DNA from: Mastigamoeba balamuthi | Lineage: Eukaryota; Evosea; Mastigamoebida; Mastigamoebidae | Assembly (NCBI GenBank): GCA_902651635.1 | Contig: CACRSC010000005.1 | Span: 365,936 to 429,935 of the forward strand | Direction: 5' to 3' | Length of the DNA stretch: 64,000 bases | Part shown: piece by piece, positions 10,329-20,564 of the stretch | How positions within the stretch are numbered: the first letter of the stretch is position 1 | Layout of the letters: each line of letters starts with the position of its first letter | Program-made: the position numbers and the translations under genes | The notes under the pieces: model-generated | The model's database searches: none | The model's input: only the letters and a program-made list of their open reading frames with translations | What the model was told of the DNA's origin: nothing

Positions 10329-10949
10329 GTCGCCACGGTGCGGGTGGGAGTGGTACGTGGATAATAAGAGATGGTGATTCGATAGATGGGGCTCTGCATT
10401 GCATTTGTCTGGCTGGATTAACAGGTCAGTATGCATCAGCTGCTACCGTGAGGGACCCGGGGGAACAGGAAGAGAAACGAAGAGGCACAGAAGTGCAGCC
10501 AATGTGTCTGCGAGGCAGGGATATGAAAGACGTGGGCACTTAATGCGCTCAGTGCCATACGCACAAGCGAGTGGTCTGTTCACGGGACCTCAGAGCCATC
10601 TGCCTCTGCAGCACGATCTGACGATGGCCCTTATCCCTACAGCTCTCTCCACCCACCTCCTGCTGGCTGGCTCTCTCAGTGCAAAACACGTTCTTGTCTT
10701 AATATCCTGTATATTCACCACTGCACAGCATGCTATCACCCTCGATGAGCGCAGACTGGAGGAGGGAGGGGAAGCAAAGAGCAGCCATGGCCCAGGAATG
10801 CACTCCATCTGCACACTCTTTTTCTCTCCCGCTGACTGGAAGGGTTATTTTGAACTCGAACTGAATTCATGTCGTGAATCCTCAAACTCATGCCTATCAG
10901 TTAACATGCATGTGGGTATTCACAGAGGATGCAAGATCTACTGCTTCTA
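10329..10949. other. Intergenic region upstream of CRS4
   Basis: The first ~100 bp resemble the CRS5 upstream sequence (a GCGGGTGG-rich stretch followed by a GGACAGGAAGAG-like block), showing that the duplication included 5' flanking DNA. No independent gene was recognised. Confidence 0.4.
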
Positions 10950-11885
10950 GCAGAAGAAGCAGCAATGTCTCTTGACAGACACACCCTCACAGAAGACGAA
11001 TGGCACATGAGCTTCTGGGTCCGGATTACTCAGTATTGGAAGGGCTGCTGCCTATTGTGTGATGAAAGATAATTGGCAGGATGACAATTATGCAGATGAT
11101 ATGTGATAAAACAATTTCTTTTTTTGTATGTTTCATACAATTTCACTTCATTCCACAAACAAAGGTCAAGAATGAATTATTTTGACAGTTTCAGAGAGTT
11201 ATGAGAATTTTGATTCCTCTTACATGATGAAGTCACCAATGCTCTTCCACTTGCTGCAAACGGCAAGGAACAGAATTCACTCCAAGTTTCATCCACTCAG
11301 AGCGAATGGTCATTCCAATTGATTGATATTTCTCGGATTGCACATAGAAATACGAGCCTTTAGGAGTTCCTAACATTTTCAATTGGATTTAGATCAGGAC
11401 TGCATGCTGGCCATAAGATGCAGGAACAAGTATGATCTCTCTTCCACTTCCTGAGCAAAATGACTTGATTATGCTTCAAGAAATTATCCTTCTGCGAAGA
11501 CCAATCTCTGAATCTCTTTCCAAAGAGCATTCTTGCAGAAGGTAGGAAGTAATGTTTGTAAATGTGACATAATCGAACTCCAATGAGATTATATTTGTAA
11601 ATATGCATGTGATCAAATCCTTAAGCCGAAATGCAGCAAAGTGATTTCAACAGTTGCTCTGGACCTGAAGACATGTAACTTCAAGTAGCTCTTTCTTAAG
11701 TGAAAGACAATACTGAATGTCATTTGATTAATTTATGAGTCTTTCTCTTGTCAATTTATAGTTGTATAAATCTGCTGTTCAGAAAGCCAATGCAACTGAG
11801 ACCTTGTGATTGTCAATCAGAGGTGGTAACGAATGCAGGTAGCAGAAGGAGTTTTCTTAAAGCTTTACTGTTATTCATTATCCAG
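10950..11885 (-). mobile_element. AT-rich insert with a Tc1/mariner transposase remnant
   Basis: The GC-rich family locus is interrupted by ~0.9 kb of AT-rich DNA. On the - strand, 11608-11360 encodes a fragment containing SQKDNFLKHNQVILLRKWKR and WPACSPDLNPIENV. The latter is the third-catalytic-residue block of Tc1/mariner DDE transposases (WPAxSPDLNPIENxW). Only the C-terminal part is seen, so the element is dead. The insert abuts the truncated 3' end of CRS5 at about 11890. Terminal inverted repeats were not identified by eye. Confidence 0.6.
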
Positions 11886-11889
11886 CTTA

Positions 11890-12281
11890 TATGATTCTCT
11901 CAGCTGGCGCTGCGGGTGACGTTGGCCAGCACCACGTCGCCCTCGCCCATGCACTCGGCCTCCATTCTCCCCACAGTCTCGGCCACCAGGGTGTCGTCCA
12001 GCACAGCCGCGGAGTGCGGGTCCCTGAGCCAGAGGGCGGCGTAGACAGTCTCTGGGGCGCAGGTGCCCCTCGGCTGCCACGGAGCCCACGGCGCAGAGGC
12101 ACTGCGTGGCGTGGCAGAAGGCGCTCGTGTCGCACTCCTCGCCCTCGCCCACCACACCGTCCCCGCATCTGGCGTCGACGCCAGCCGCTGGGTCCGGAAC
12201 AGAGCCCAGCGGTGCCGCTGCCTGCACCTGGGTCCCTAGACAATAAAACAGCAGAGCCGAGAGAACCGGAGCGGAGTGCAT
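11890..12281 (-). pseudogene. CRS5: truncated short cysteine-rich copy
   Basis: It starts with a good signal peptide (MHSAPVLSALLFYCLGTQVQ) and continues into ARCGDGVVGEGEECDTSAFC. The frame then shifts where CRS2 has a longer C-run (the CRS2 GGTGCCCCCCTCGG reads GGTGCCCCTCGG here). The following domain (LWLRDPHSAAVLDDTLVAE, GEGDVVLANVTRSAS) is in another frame. The last third of the gene is absent, cut at the edge of the AT-rich Tc1-bearing insert. Nucleotide similarity to CRS2 is about 90% by eye, so duplication and loss are recent. Confidence 0.75.
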
Positions 12282-13150
12282 GTTGCGGCTCGGCGTTGCG
12301 GGTGGTACTCAGCGTGCGGATGGGAGGAGGAGGCAACCGCGGGAGTGAGGCGATTTCGTATTTGATGATAGACCGTGTAATCACCCTCGTGGCCTTCCAT
12401 CGCCAGGATCGGGGACAGGAAGAGAACAGATGCTCCTCTGGGTCTCACAGAATCGCAGCCGAATTAGTTGCAGGTAGATGCTGAGAGACGATTAAACTGT
12501 AAGCTCAAGGGGCCTCGGGGCTTCCTGCCTCTTGAGCTGTGTGCCGGCACTCAAAGCCCGCAGTCCATCCTTTCATCTCGCAGGAACGAGGGCCACCACC
12601 CACCCCCAACCGTGTTCCTCCAGTGCAAAACGCGTTCCAAAAGCTCCGCCCGCCATCTGCCCCAATCAAGGTGTGATCTTTTGTCCATTCAGACATCATA
12701 CGCATCACACATCGCTGTCAGAACACTACCGCCCTCTCAACGTGGCAACGTGGCTGTATGAGTTGGACGCCGGCAGTTGACCTCGGCCACTGCCGCGCCG
12801 CAGGCAATCGTCCTACGGTAGTGCTGATCACAGACCGGCGCAGGGCGGAGCACAGAAAAGCCGAGCTCCGTCTGTGGTGGCACTCTTTCGCTCTCGCCGG
12901 CCGGGTGGTTCTTTTCCACCTTTTTCAACCCGAACTGAATTCCGCTCCTCACCCGAACAGCCCGGGCGCGAGCCGCGACAGCTTTTCCCGATCGTCTCCA
13001 CGCGGCTGCCTATAGGCCTGCCTTGCCACCAGCGCTGAGCAGGGCGAGCAGCGACGATCGACTCGTGAGAACCGTCCACGCAGGACAGCGCAATACAACA
13101 CATCTCTGTTAGAGAACAAACGGGGCGGCTGAGCGTTCTGGACTGTGGAC
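12282..13150. other. Intergenic region between CRS5 and TFL3
   Basis: About 870 bp with the CRS5 5' flank and the TFL3 3' flank. No exon or RNA gene was recognised. A CGAACTGAATTC stretch near 12930 also occurs near 10860, a further hint of duplicated flanks. Confidence 0.4.
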
Positions 13151-14100
13151 TCATGGGCGACCGGGGGGCTGTGCGCGTGCGGCCAGCGACGTGAGGTGGA
13201 TGAGCTGGCGGAACAGCAGAACGCGTGCCATGTTCTCCTGCCTCATCTGCTCGAGCTGCGCCATCTGTGCCGCGAGCATTGCCTCAGTGCCCTCGACGTC
13301 TGGTTGTGGCTCCCTCTGCCCCGTCGTCACGCTCGCCTTCCTGCGGTCCCTCTGGTCTTTGAAACTCCGTTGGGGTTCCTGCCCCTCGGCCAGCGAGAGG
13401 AGACGCAGGGAGGCTTGCGAGAGCCGTGGCTCGGCATCGGCTGAGTTGAGCCACCGGGCCGACTGCATTGAGCTCTTGGAGCAGAGCAGGAAGGGCTGGC
13501 TCCGCACCTGCACCACCACAGCACCTGCTGCATCCACAATCTCGATACACAGCACGACCCGTCCTCCTAGATGCAGCCGCGATGAGTTGCAGTACCTGCC
13601 AGGGCGACACGTCTATCAGGGGCGAGAGGAGTGTTTTTGTTTATGTACGATCTGCAGTGGTCAAACTCAAAGATCAGCTCAGGACCCTGGTTAACGGGCA
13701 CGGCTGATTCAGAAGAACATCCTAGCTCAACGTTGGGCTTTCCGATTGGTGCGCAGCACCTCGGACATGGTGCAACAGCTGCGCGAGGCCACCGTTATTG
13801 GTAGACTGAGACGATGGCGAGTGAAATGCGCACGCAGGCCCTCATGATTTGAATCCAAAAGGAGCACCGCACTGCGTCCCGAGTCGCGAAGACAGTCGTG
13901 GCTGAGCCTGTTGGACGAAAGCCACGCCGTATGCGCGGCCACCCACACCTTTTGAATTTGTTAAAGTACGAAAGGTAAAACACGGATTATCGATTATCGG
14001 AGGAGGCGGAGCCAAGGCTCACGCTGAACGGAGATGTCCTGAATACGCGCGACGGTGTCACCCATATACGTGGCTGTCTCATGCCTTCATTGGTGTCCAT
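13151..14100 (-). CDS. TFL3: putative CudA/Spt23-like DNA-binding protein
   Basis: Same four-exon layout as TFL2. Exon 1 runs from ATG 14100 (MDTNEGMRQPRIWVTPSRVF) and ends at a GTGAGC donor. Exon 2 contains HTAWLSSNRLSHDCLRDSG and AVLLLDSNHE. Exon 3 contains CPRCCAPIGKPNVELG and ELIFEFDHCRS. Exon 4 runs to 13151 with YCNSSRLHLGGRVVLCIEI and RSQPFLLCSKSS and a terminal coiled coil (MAQLEQMRQENMARVLLFRQ). All exon phases agree with TFL2, so the gene looks intact. It sits upstream of the broken CRS5 on the same strand, the same arrangement as TFL1 and CRS2. DNA binding is inferred from domain layout. Confidence 0.65.
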
Positions 14101-15353
14101 CTGAGCGAGCGCTGAGCGCCTGGTACGGAGAGGCGGAGGAGCAGAGACTGGTCGTTCTTGTTTCTGTCTTTTGGACTACAAGGCTAAATTTAGACGTCGG
14201 ACAGAAACCCAGATACGCCAATCCGTACACCTTCTACACTGCATAACACGAGCGGGTGGGGGAGGAATGGATTAGGGGCCATCGTTGCGTCTGGGCAGAA
14301 TTGCGTGTTCGAGCCCCCAGCGTAGGAGTCCATGTGTACTCTCGCAATGTTGCCCCAACCAGTTCAATGCGCACTCTTATGGTGCGGGCATTCCCTGATC
14401 TCACCCTGACGCAGAAACACTAGTCTGCTGGCACATGGCAATCTGCGTCGTTTAAGCGCTTATGCGCCATCGAAAGACAGCAACTATGCATGCTGAGTTC
14501 GGGCGTGCTTTTTAATTTGTGTTATTTGCATTTGTGCGAAAACCCAATGAGGAATCGCACAACTAATGCCGGGACTGCATCTTGCACACCAGGCGAACAA
14601 ATGTTCGGGTTCCAGGGATTGACAAGATGGTCGAAGATGTATGGGAGAGGGTATTGAGCGTCACGGCGCAGAAGAATGCACTCATTGTGCCGATTTATTT
14701 TCAACTTTGAGAGATTGAGAACAGGTGGCCTCATTGGACAGACTATGGAGAGTAAGTTAGGGTTAACCGTCACAGCATCTCGTCTGAAAGTGGTTATCCT
14801 GTCGATCTTGCAAAAAGAGGAATTAAATGGCGTGGAGGTGTGACTCAGAATCAGTCCGTACTTTATCCGCATGCCCAACACAGGAAGACTCGCGAAGTGT
14901 CTTCAGCCATTCACCGCCTATTCGTGAAGGCTGGTGAAGGCCGAGTGCGAATCTTTGTTGTACATATTATCTTTGATCGTTGGGATTAAAAATGGATGTG
15001 CACAAGTTTCATTTCTCTTCCAGAACACACGACGCGGGATCTCTTGAGTCGCCGAGGCAATTCCTCCCACTAAATCCGCACGGGGCCGCGTGATGCCGGG
15101 AGCGGAGTCACAGCGAGGTTGAGAAAAAGCAGTAGGGTTAGTGCAAGTCACGTGCACCCGCGGTTAGTTCGGAGTTTTCCCGAACTTGAGAGGAAAGATA
15201 TCCGCCACCCCCTCGAACGGTTTCATTTTTTCTGAACTAACACAGACACAGAAGCACATCAGTATCCAGGGCCAAGCCCCCGCTGTTTTCCTCTCTCCTG
15301 TCTCTGTTTTGCTTCTCTATTCTGCTTGTTTTGTTGAACCGCGTATCCTGTCG
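14101..15353. other. Intergenic region upstream of TFL3 and CRS6
   Basis: A divergent spacer of 1.25 kb carrying the promoters of TFL3 (-) and CRS6 (+). No exon, RNA gene or transposon was recognised. Confidence 0.45.
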
Positions 15354-17155
15354 ATGAACAACTTCGCACGCTGTCTCGCCCTCTGCCTCGCTGTGTTCTC
15401 AGCGAGGATCGTCCTGGGGTCCGTCACGGAGATCCAGCCCCAGTGGCCAGCGTGGTGGTTCCCTGGCGCCCCTATCCGCCCCGCAGTGGCCTCGACCAAC
15501 ATGACCGCAACCTTCCTGGTGGTCTGTTGTCCCTCCCTCTCTGCCCCCGAGCTCTGTTGTACTCCGACTCGGACTCACAGCTCCACTCTCGCAGGTGCTC
15601 AGCAACACGAGCGTCGGCACCGCTGCCCCCGTCTGCTCCGCCGCGCTGCTCGGGGGCGCCATCAGGACGACCCCGCGCTTCACCGTGCGCCCCGTCGAGC
15701 CCGCAGGGCAGCACAGGCGCTGGGCGCTGGACCTCCGCGTTGCCCTGGGCGAGGAGCTCCTGGCGCCTGTCAATGCGACCCTGACGGTCGCCTGCGCCGA
15801 CGGGACCGAGAACGCGACGACGCGCATCACGACGCGGGCCGAGTGGATGCTGCAGCTCAGGACCTGCGCCGACTCGGGGGCCGACGAGTGCATCGCGTCG
15901 TCGGTGGGCAACAGGGCCTGCGCCTACTGCGGCGGCCAGTGCGTGCCGTTCCCCATGCCCTACACGGTCAACGCCACCGGCAACGCCCAACCGCACCGGC
16001 AACGCCACCGCCGTCGTCGTCGTCGACCCCTTCATGACGCAGTGCACGCGCTGCGGCGACGGCGTCGTCATGCCCGGCGAGCACTGCGAGAGCATCAGCA
16101 GCCGCCACTGCTCCTCGCGCTGCAAGTGCCTCCCCGACTCGTACCCCTTCCGCGACCGCTGCCGCCTCGTCGTGAGCTCTCCGCCGCCCCTCTCCCCCTC
16201 GCCCAGCAAGGCCTGAGCCGCTGCGCCCCCGCAGGACGGCGTCGCGGCGGTGCTGGTGAGCTCGCGGGGGCCTCTCGAGGTCACGTACCCGAGGGCCCAG
16301 AAGGCCGCGGCGGCCATCGCGGCCAAGTGCCTGGCGGGGGTCCGTGCGCAGGCCACGTTCGACGCGGCCGACGTCGTGCTGGCGCAGGACGACGCGCACC
16401 CGCGCCTGCTGCTGCGCGTCGGCGAGCTGCCGTTCAGCACCGCCTCGCGGGACTTCGAGCCGCCCAGCGTCCTGCTGCGCGCCGTCTCGAGCGCCTGCGT
16501 CAACGCGACGGCCGCCGCAGAGGGCCTGCAGGCGCGCTGGGGCTACTACGTGGCCGACGCGGGCTGCGGCGACGGCGTCGTCTCGGGCGCCGAGCACTGC
16601 GACTCGGTCGAGTACTGCAGCCCCGTCAGCTGCCGCTGCCTCTCAGGCGCCCGGCCCCAGAGAGTCGGACGCAAGAACTACACGGGCAGCTGCACCCCCG
16701 ACCCCCTCTACATCGCCATTCGCTACGCGGGACCCCTCGCCACCGCCGAGCTGGCGCGCGCGGTGGCGGGGCAGCTGGCCTCGCGCTGCTTCGACAGCGG
16801 CGAGGTGGACCTCGTCGAGGCGGCGCCCAGCGCTACGCAGCGGGCCATCCGCGTGCACGTCGTCCCCGCGGAGCGCAGGCACCCGGGGGCCCGCCCGCCG
16901 CGGGGTGCCGTCGAGGGGGCGTGGCAGCACGGGAACCAGTGCGTGGCCGAGGTGCTGAGGGCTGCGGGGCTGCGCTACGAAGCCATACAGGAGAGCTCTG
17001 TGCCCGACGCGCTCGGGGGGTTCGAGCCGGCGCCGCGCTCGGACGGGTCTGCGCTGCCGCTGGTGGGGTCCTCTGCGTCGGGAGACGCTCGCCATGTTGC
17101 AGTGCTGGCGCCCCTCTTTGTGGCCGTGTCGGCGGTGGTCGCGAGCGCACTCTGA
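15354..17155 (+). CDS. CRS6: long cysteine-rich surface protein with GPI-like tail
   Basis: Three exons: 15354-15518, 15595-16171 and 16235-17155, both introns phase 0. A signal peptide (MNNFARCLALCLAVFSARIV) leads into an N-terminal domain with NxT sites, then CTRCGDGVVMPGEHCE. A second half follows with RAQKAAAAIAAKCLAG and ASVLLRAVSS-type strands, then CGDGVVSGAEHCDSVEYC, and finally VAGQLASRCFDSGEVDLVEA, HPGARPPRG and a hydrophobic C-terminus (HVAVLAPLFVAVSAVVASAL) typical of GPI attachment. The two CGDG halves look like an internal duplication. Exon 2 holds one apparent +1 break: a C3 run at 15986-15988 must be C2 to keep the frame. Without that the protein would be truncated. Expected length is ~550 aa. 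Confidence 0.75.
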
Positions 17156-17626
17156 GAGCACCGGAGAGCAGCAGCGGCACACATTGGAACAGCTTCAATA
17201 GCACTGTTCGTTTTCCGCTCGTTGGAAGCGTCGACAGGTGGACCCTCCATCAGCCAGCTCCCGGTGATGGCTGCACGCAAGGTGGGGGTGACCTGAAGTC
17301 CACCTGGCACAGCAATCATAGTGGGGTTTCTAGCATTCAGCCAAGTGCTCCATTGCCACACATATTTGCTCAGCAGAGCTCTGGTATCAGCCTGAGTCAC
17401 GCATAACGGTCACGCATAAGATTTGCACAGCCATTATTTGTGGTTTCGCCCTTGAACACCCAAACAGAGGCGGAGCACACATGCAGTGCCAGATGTTCAT
17501 TTCGTTGGAGGCGCTGGTGGAGGAGAAGTGGGTGGAGGTGGTGCGTCGGGGACGGGAGGCGGCACCACAATCGGCGGCCCTCTTCACTGGCTTCTGCCAG
17601 CTGGACCCGCAGAAGGAACCTCAGGC
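17156..17626. other. 3' flank of CRS6
   Basis: Intergenic DNA between CRS6 and the minisatellite. A short + strand open frame starts at 17481 (MQCQMFISLEALVEEKWVEV) and runs into the repeat, where it becomes a Gln/Ala/Thr tract. There is no independent evidence that it is a gene. Confidence 0.35.
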
Positions 17627-18072
17627 ACAGGCACAGACTCAGACTCAGGCACAGGCACAGACTGAGGCATAGGTACAGACTCAGACTCAGGCACAGACTC
17701 AGACTGAGGCATAGTCTGAGATACTGATACAGGCACAGGCACCTCAGACTCAGGCACAGACTCAGGCACAGGTACAGGCACAGACTCAGATACAGACTTC
17801 AGGCACAGGCACAGGCACAGACATAGGTACAGACTCAGGCACAAACTCAGACTCAGGCACAGACTCAAGCACAGACTCAGGTACAGACTCAGACTCAGGC
17901 TCAGACTCTAATATAGACTCAGACTCAGGCTCAGACTCAGAATCAGGCTCAGACTCAGGCACAGGCACAGACTCAGACTCAGGCTCAGACTTAAGCACAG
18001 ACTCAGGCACAGACTCAGATCAGACTCAGGCACAGACTCAAGCACAGACTCAGGGACAGACTCAGGCACATG
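17627..18072. repeat. Hexanucleotide-based minisatellite (CAGACT / CAGGCA units)
   Basis: About 440 bp built almost entirely from two interchanged hexamers, CAGACT and CAGGCA, with variants such as CAGATA and CAAGCA. Because the unit is six bases, every frame stays open over long stretches. On the - strand it reads as Ser-Glu/Pro-Glu/Val-Pro dipeptides, on the + strand as Gln-Ala/Gln-Thr. It lies at the boundary between the CRS6 3' flank and the piggyBac-like relic. Confidence 0.9.
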
Positions 18073-19640
18073 AGTGCCTTCATCTACGGCCTGGTTCTGC
18101 CACTATCCACTCCCTCAACTGGGCAAGGTCATCGGATGGCACTGCACTGATGATCTCAAGACCCACCGGTTCAAGTACAGCACGAATGTTGTCATGCTGA
18201 TCACAGCCAAGAAGGTGCTTCAGCACTACGCTGTCCACTTTGAGATCCTCTCAGGCCCAGTCACTCACCACAACACCTGTACCGTGCCATGACTGGTCAT
18301 CTTCTGTAAGATGAGTGGCAAGCTGCATCTGAGTGCCTTCATCTCGGGCCTGCTGAGTGACTGGGGATCATGGTACTCGAGCATTACCATGCGAACTTCT
18401 TCATTTTGCAGGAGCTTGAGGCTTTCAACAAGAATTTTCTCACCAGCATCCTCATCCTTGGTGAGGCCGTTATGGCAGATGAGAGAGCATATGGCAGTCT
18501 GCATTAAGCTCTAGCATCTCGCAAGTGTGAGCATAAGGGAGCTCACTTCATACCTTCTTACTGTTTTCACAACTTTTTCCATTTCACTTTGGTGCACAAA
18601 CAGGTTGGCACAGACAAAATTGCCCTGTGGTACCAGACAATGTGTGATACAACACAGTTCATGGATTCATACCTCATGCACTTTCGGGCCTTTCAGAGTG
18701 ATTCTGTGACTGGCAAAAGGAACCTCCAGCAGAGATGCTCGGAGAGAACGTCCTCCCACTCACCATGATGGAAGGAGGACTCGCCATCATGGACTTGCTC
18801 TACACTCTCGCCAGGGAATAGCAGAGTGGCACAGTGTAGCAAGTGTCTATCCAACTACTCATCTGCTGTCAGAAACCAAGGCATCGTCCTTCCAGCCTCT
18901 CATTACCCAGGCACATCATTCTTGTTACTCTTCTCTTACTGCTGCCCATGCCACAGGTTTCTTCCCTGGGAAGCACTTACCCTCAGCGGGCCCAGGTGCC
19001 ATCATGCTTCAACTCGTCTTGATGGATCCCAGGTTCTCGTCTTTGACTCTCAAAAAGTGGTATCAGAGTCAGACATGAGCAAGTCAGAGTCAGACGAGAG
19101 CAAGTTAGAGTCAGAAGATTGCAGACCAGAAACTGTGCATTGGACATCATGCCATACCACTAGTGCAATCCAGGAATCCGCCGAGCCGAAACCACAAGCC
19201 CGAATCTGAAACAAGGCAGACAAGGAGGTAATGGGGGTTGCTGACTCCCAAGTGGAGGTGTTTGTTATCAGTCACTCACGTGGCAAGAAGAAGCTCCACT
19301 ACACATTCTCCAATGTGTTCAAGCTTGTCTCGTGCCCTGCAACAAAGGGACATCGGGAACTCAACCTTTCATACATGTACTATAGAGCCCTGGGAACAAT
19401 CTGTGACAAGTACAACAAGCATATGAATGAGAAGGGCTTCAAGGCCATCCACAGGTGTGATCACTACACCCTCACCATGAACGACTTCTACATGACGTCT
19501 TGCTCCTGAACTCCTGGATCTACTATAAGATGATCAACAATAATGCCGATGTTGACTTCGGCACCTTTTTCCACAACCTTGTCCTCCAGACAGCTGCATT
19601 TGCAGTCTCTGCACATGACCTTTAGCAGTTTCCCTGCCAT
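18073..19640 (+). mobile_element. Degenerate piggyBac-like transposon relic
   Basis: Pieces of one protein are spread over several + frames. They include KIALWYQTMCDTTQFMDSYL (about 18617-18676), and at 19231-19620 a C-terminal part with KKLHYTFSNVFKLVSCPATKGHR-like text, ICDKYNKHMNEKG and, just after a stop, a tract with YYKMINNNADVDFGTFFHN. The YNKHM...SWxYYK...FxxFxxxLVxQ order resembles the C-terminal region of piggyBac (DDE_Tnp_1_7) transposases, where YNKHMGGVD and N-Y motifs occur. The GVD is replaced here. Multiple stops and frame changes show it is dead. Family assignment is tentative. Confidence 0.4.
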
Positions 19641-20274
19641 AACTACACTCACTTATCATCAGTAAATCGGGAACAGGGCTTAACTTTCGTCTCCTCTTGC
19701 TCTGTGACAAGGTATGGTGTCGCCACTTTGCACTGTGCCTTTGTCTGAAAGAAGGGGCTAAAAGGAGCTGCTACATGACTACTAATGCTCGTTTGACAAT
19801 CTTCACTTCCAGAAATAAAGAAATGCTGCCCTTCATCCAATAGTATGGTGATATCAGAGATATCTCACTATTGATGTGGCTCTTCTGATGTGGCAATGAC
19901 TCCATCGGCACTGCCTGAATGACCTCCCCTCCCAAAGGCACTCATAATAGAGAGAACCGGGATGGTTCTGATAGTGGAACGGAAGAAAGCTATATCCTAT
20001 GAAAACAATGGGGTTTATACCCAATTTATGGAGATAAGTCTCCGAAAATTGATGGACTTATCATCTATGGAGGGACTCAATAATTGCATTCTCATCATCA
20101 TTCATGCTGACAGTGCATTCAACTGGGTCTGACAACTCCTCAGTCTTGTAGAGTAGTTCTTCCATACATTGATGAGCATTTATCATGCTGAATAGAAATC
20201 AGAGGAACATGTAAGTAATTACAACACTTATATGTGAAGTAAAAGTCTTTGTTTATCGGTAAGTGTTTACATAT

Positions 20275-20307
<33 letters not shown>

Positions 20308-20564
20308 GAGTGCAGAATTCTGAGTCACTTATTGCATAGCTGAATGGAGATAACTCTCTTCAAAACAACGGGAGACAAAGCTCACTTAGTGCTTCCGGCA
20401 CAAAAGCGATGCCGGTGCGCGAAGCAATTTGGCTCAGTCGGCATCTGGAGTTACGTAGTCTGGATTTTTCCTGAACCTGAACCGGAGGGCGAATCAAACC
20501 CCTGCGGCAGGTGCGTTATTGTTTGTTTCTAATACTCCACCAGAAGACGAGAGAAACCACGACG
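19641..20564. other. AT-rich intergenic DNA with a CT microsatellite
   Basis: This is the remainder of the AT-rich island and the 5' flank of CRS7. A (CT)n run occupies about 20279-20306. No gene was recognised. Confidence 0.5.

Noticed and set aside
17633-18010. Ser-Glu/Pro-Glu-rich open frames in the minisatellite
   Set aside because: A six-base repeat without stop words is open in any frame. There is no start context, flanking exon or non-repeat sequence to support a gene.
17627-18072. Possible CRISPR array
   Set aside because: The repeat is a continuous hexamer mixture without unique spacers, and the genome is eukaryotic.
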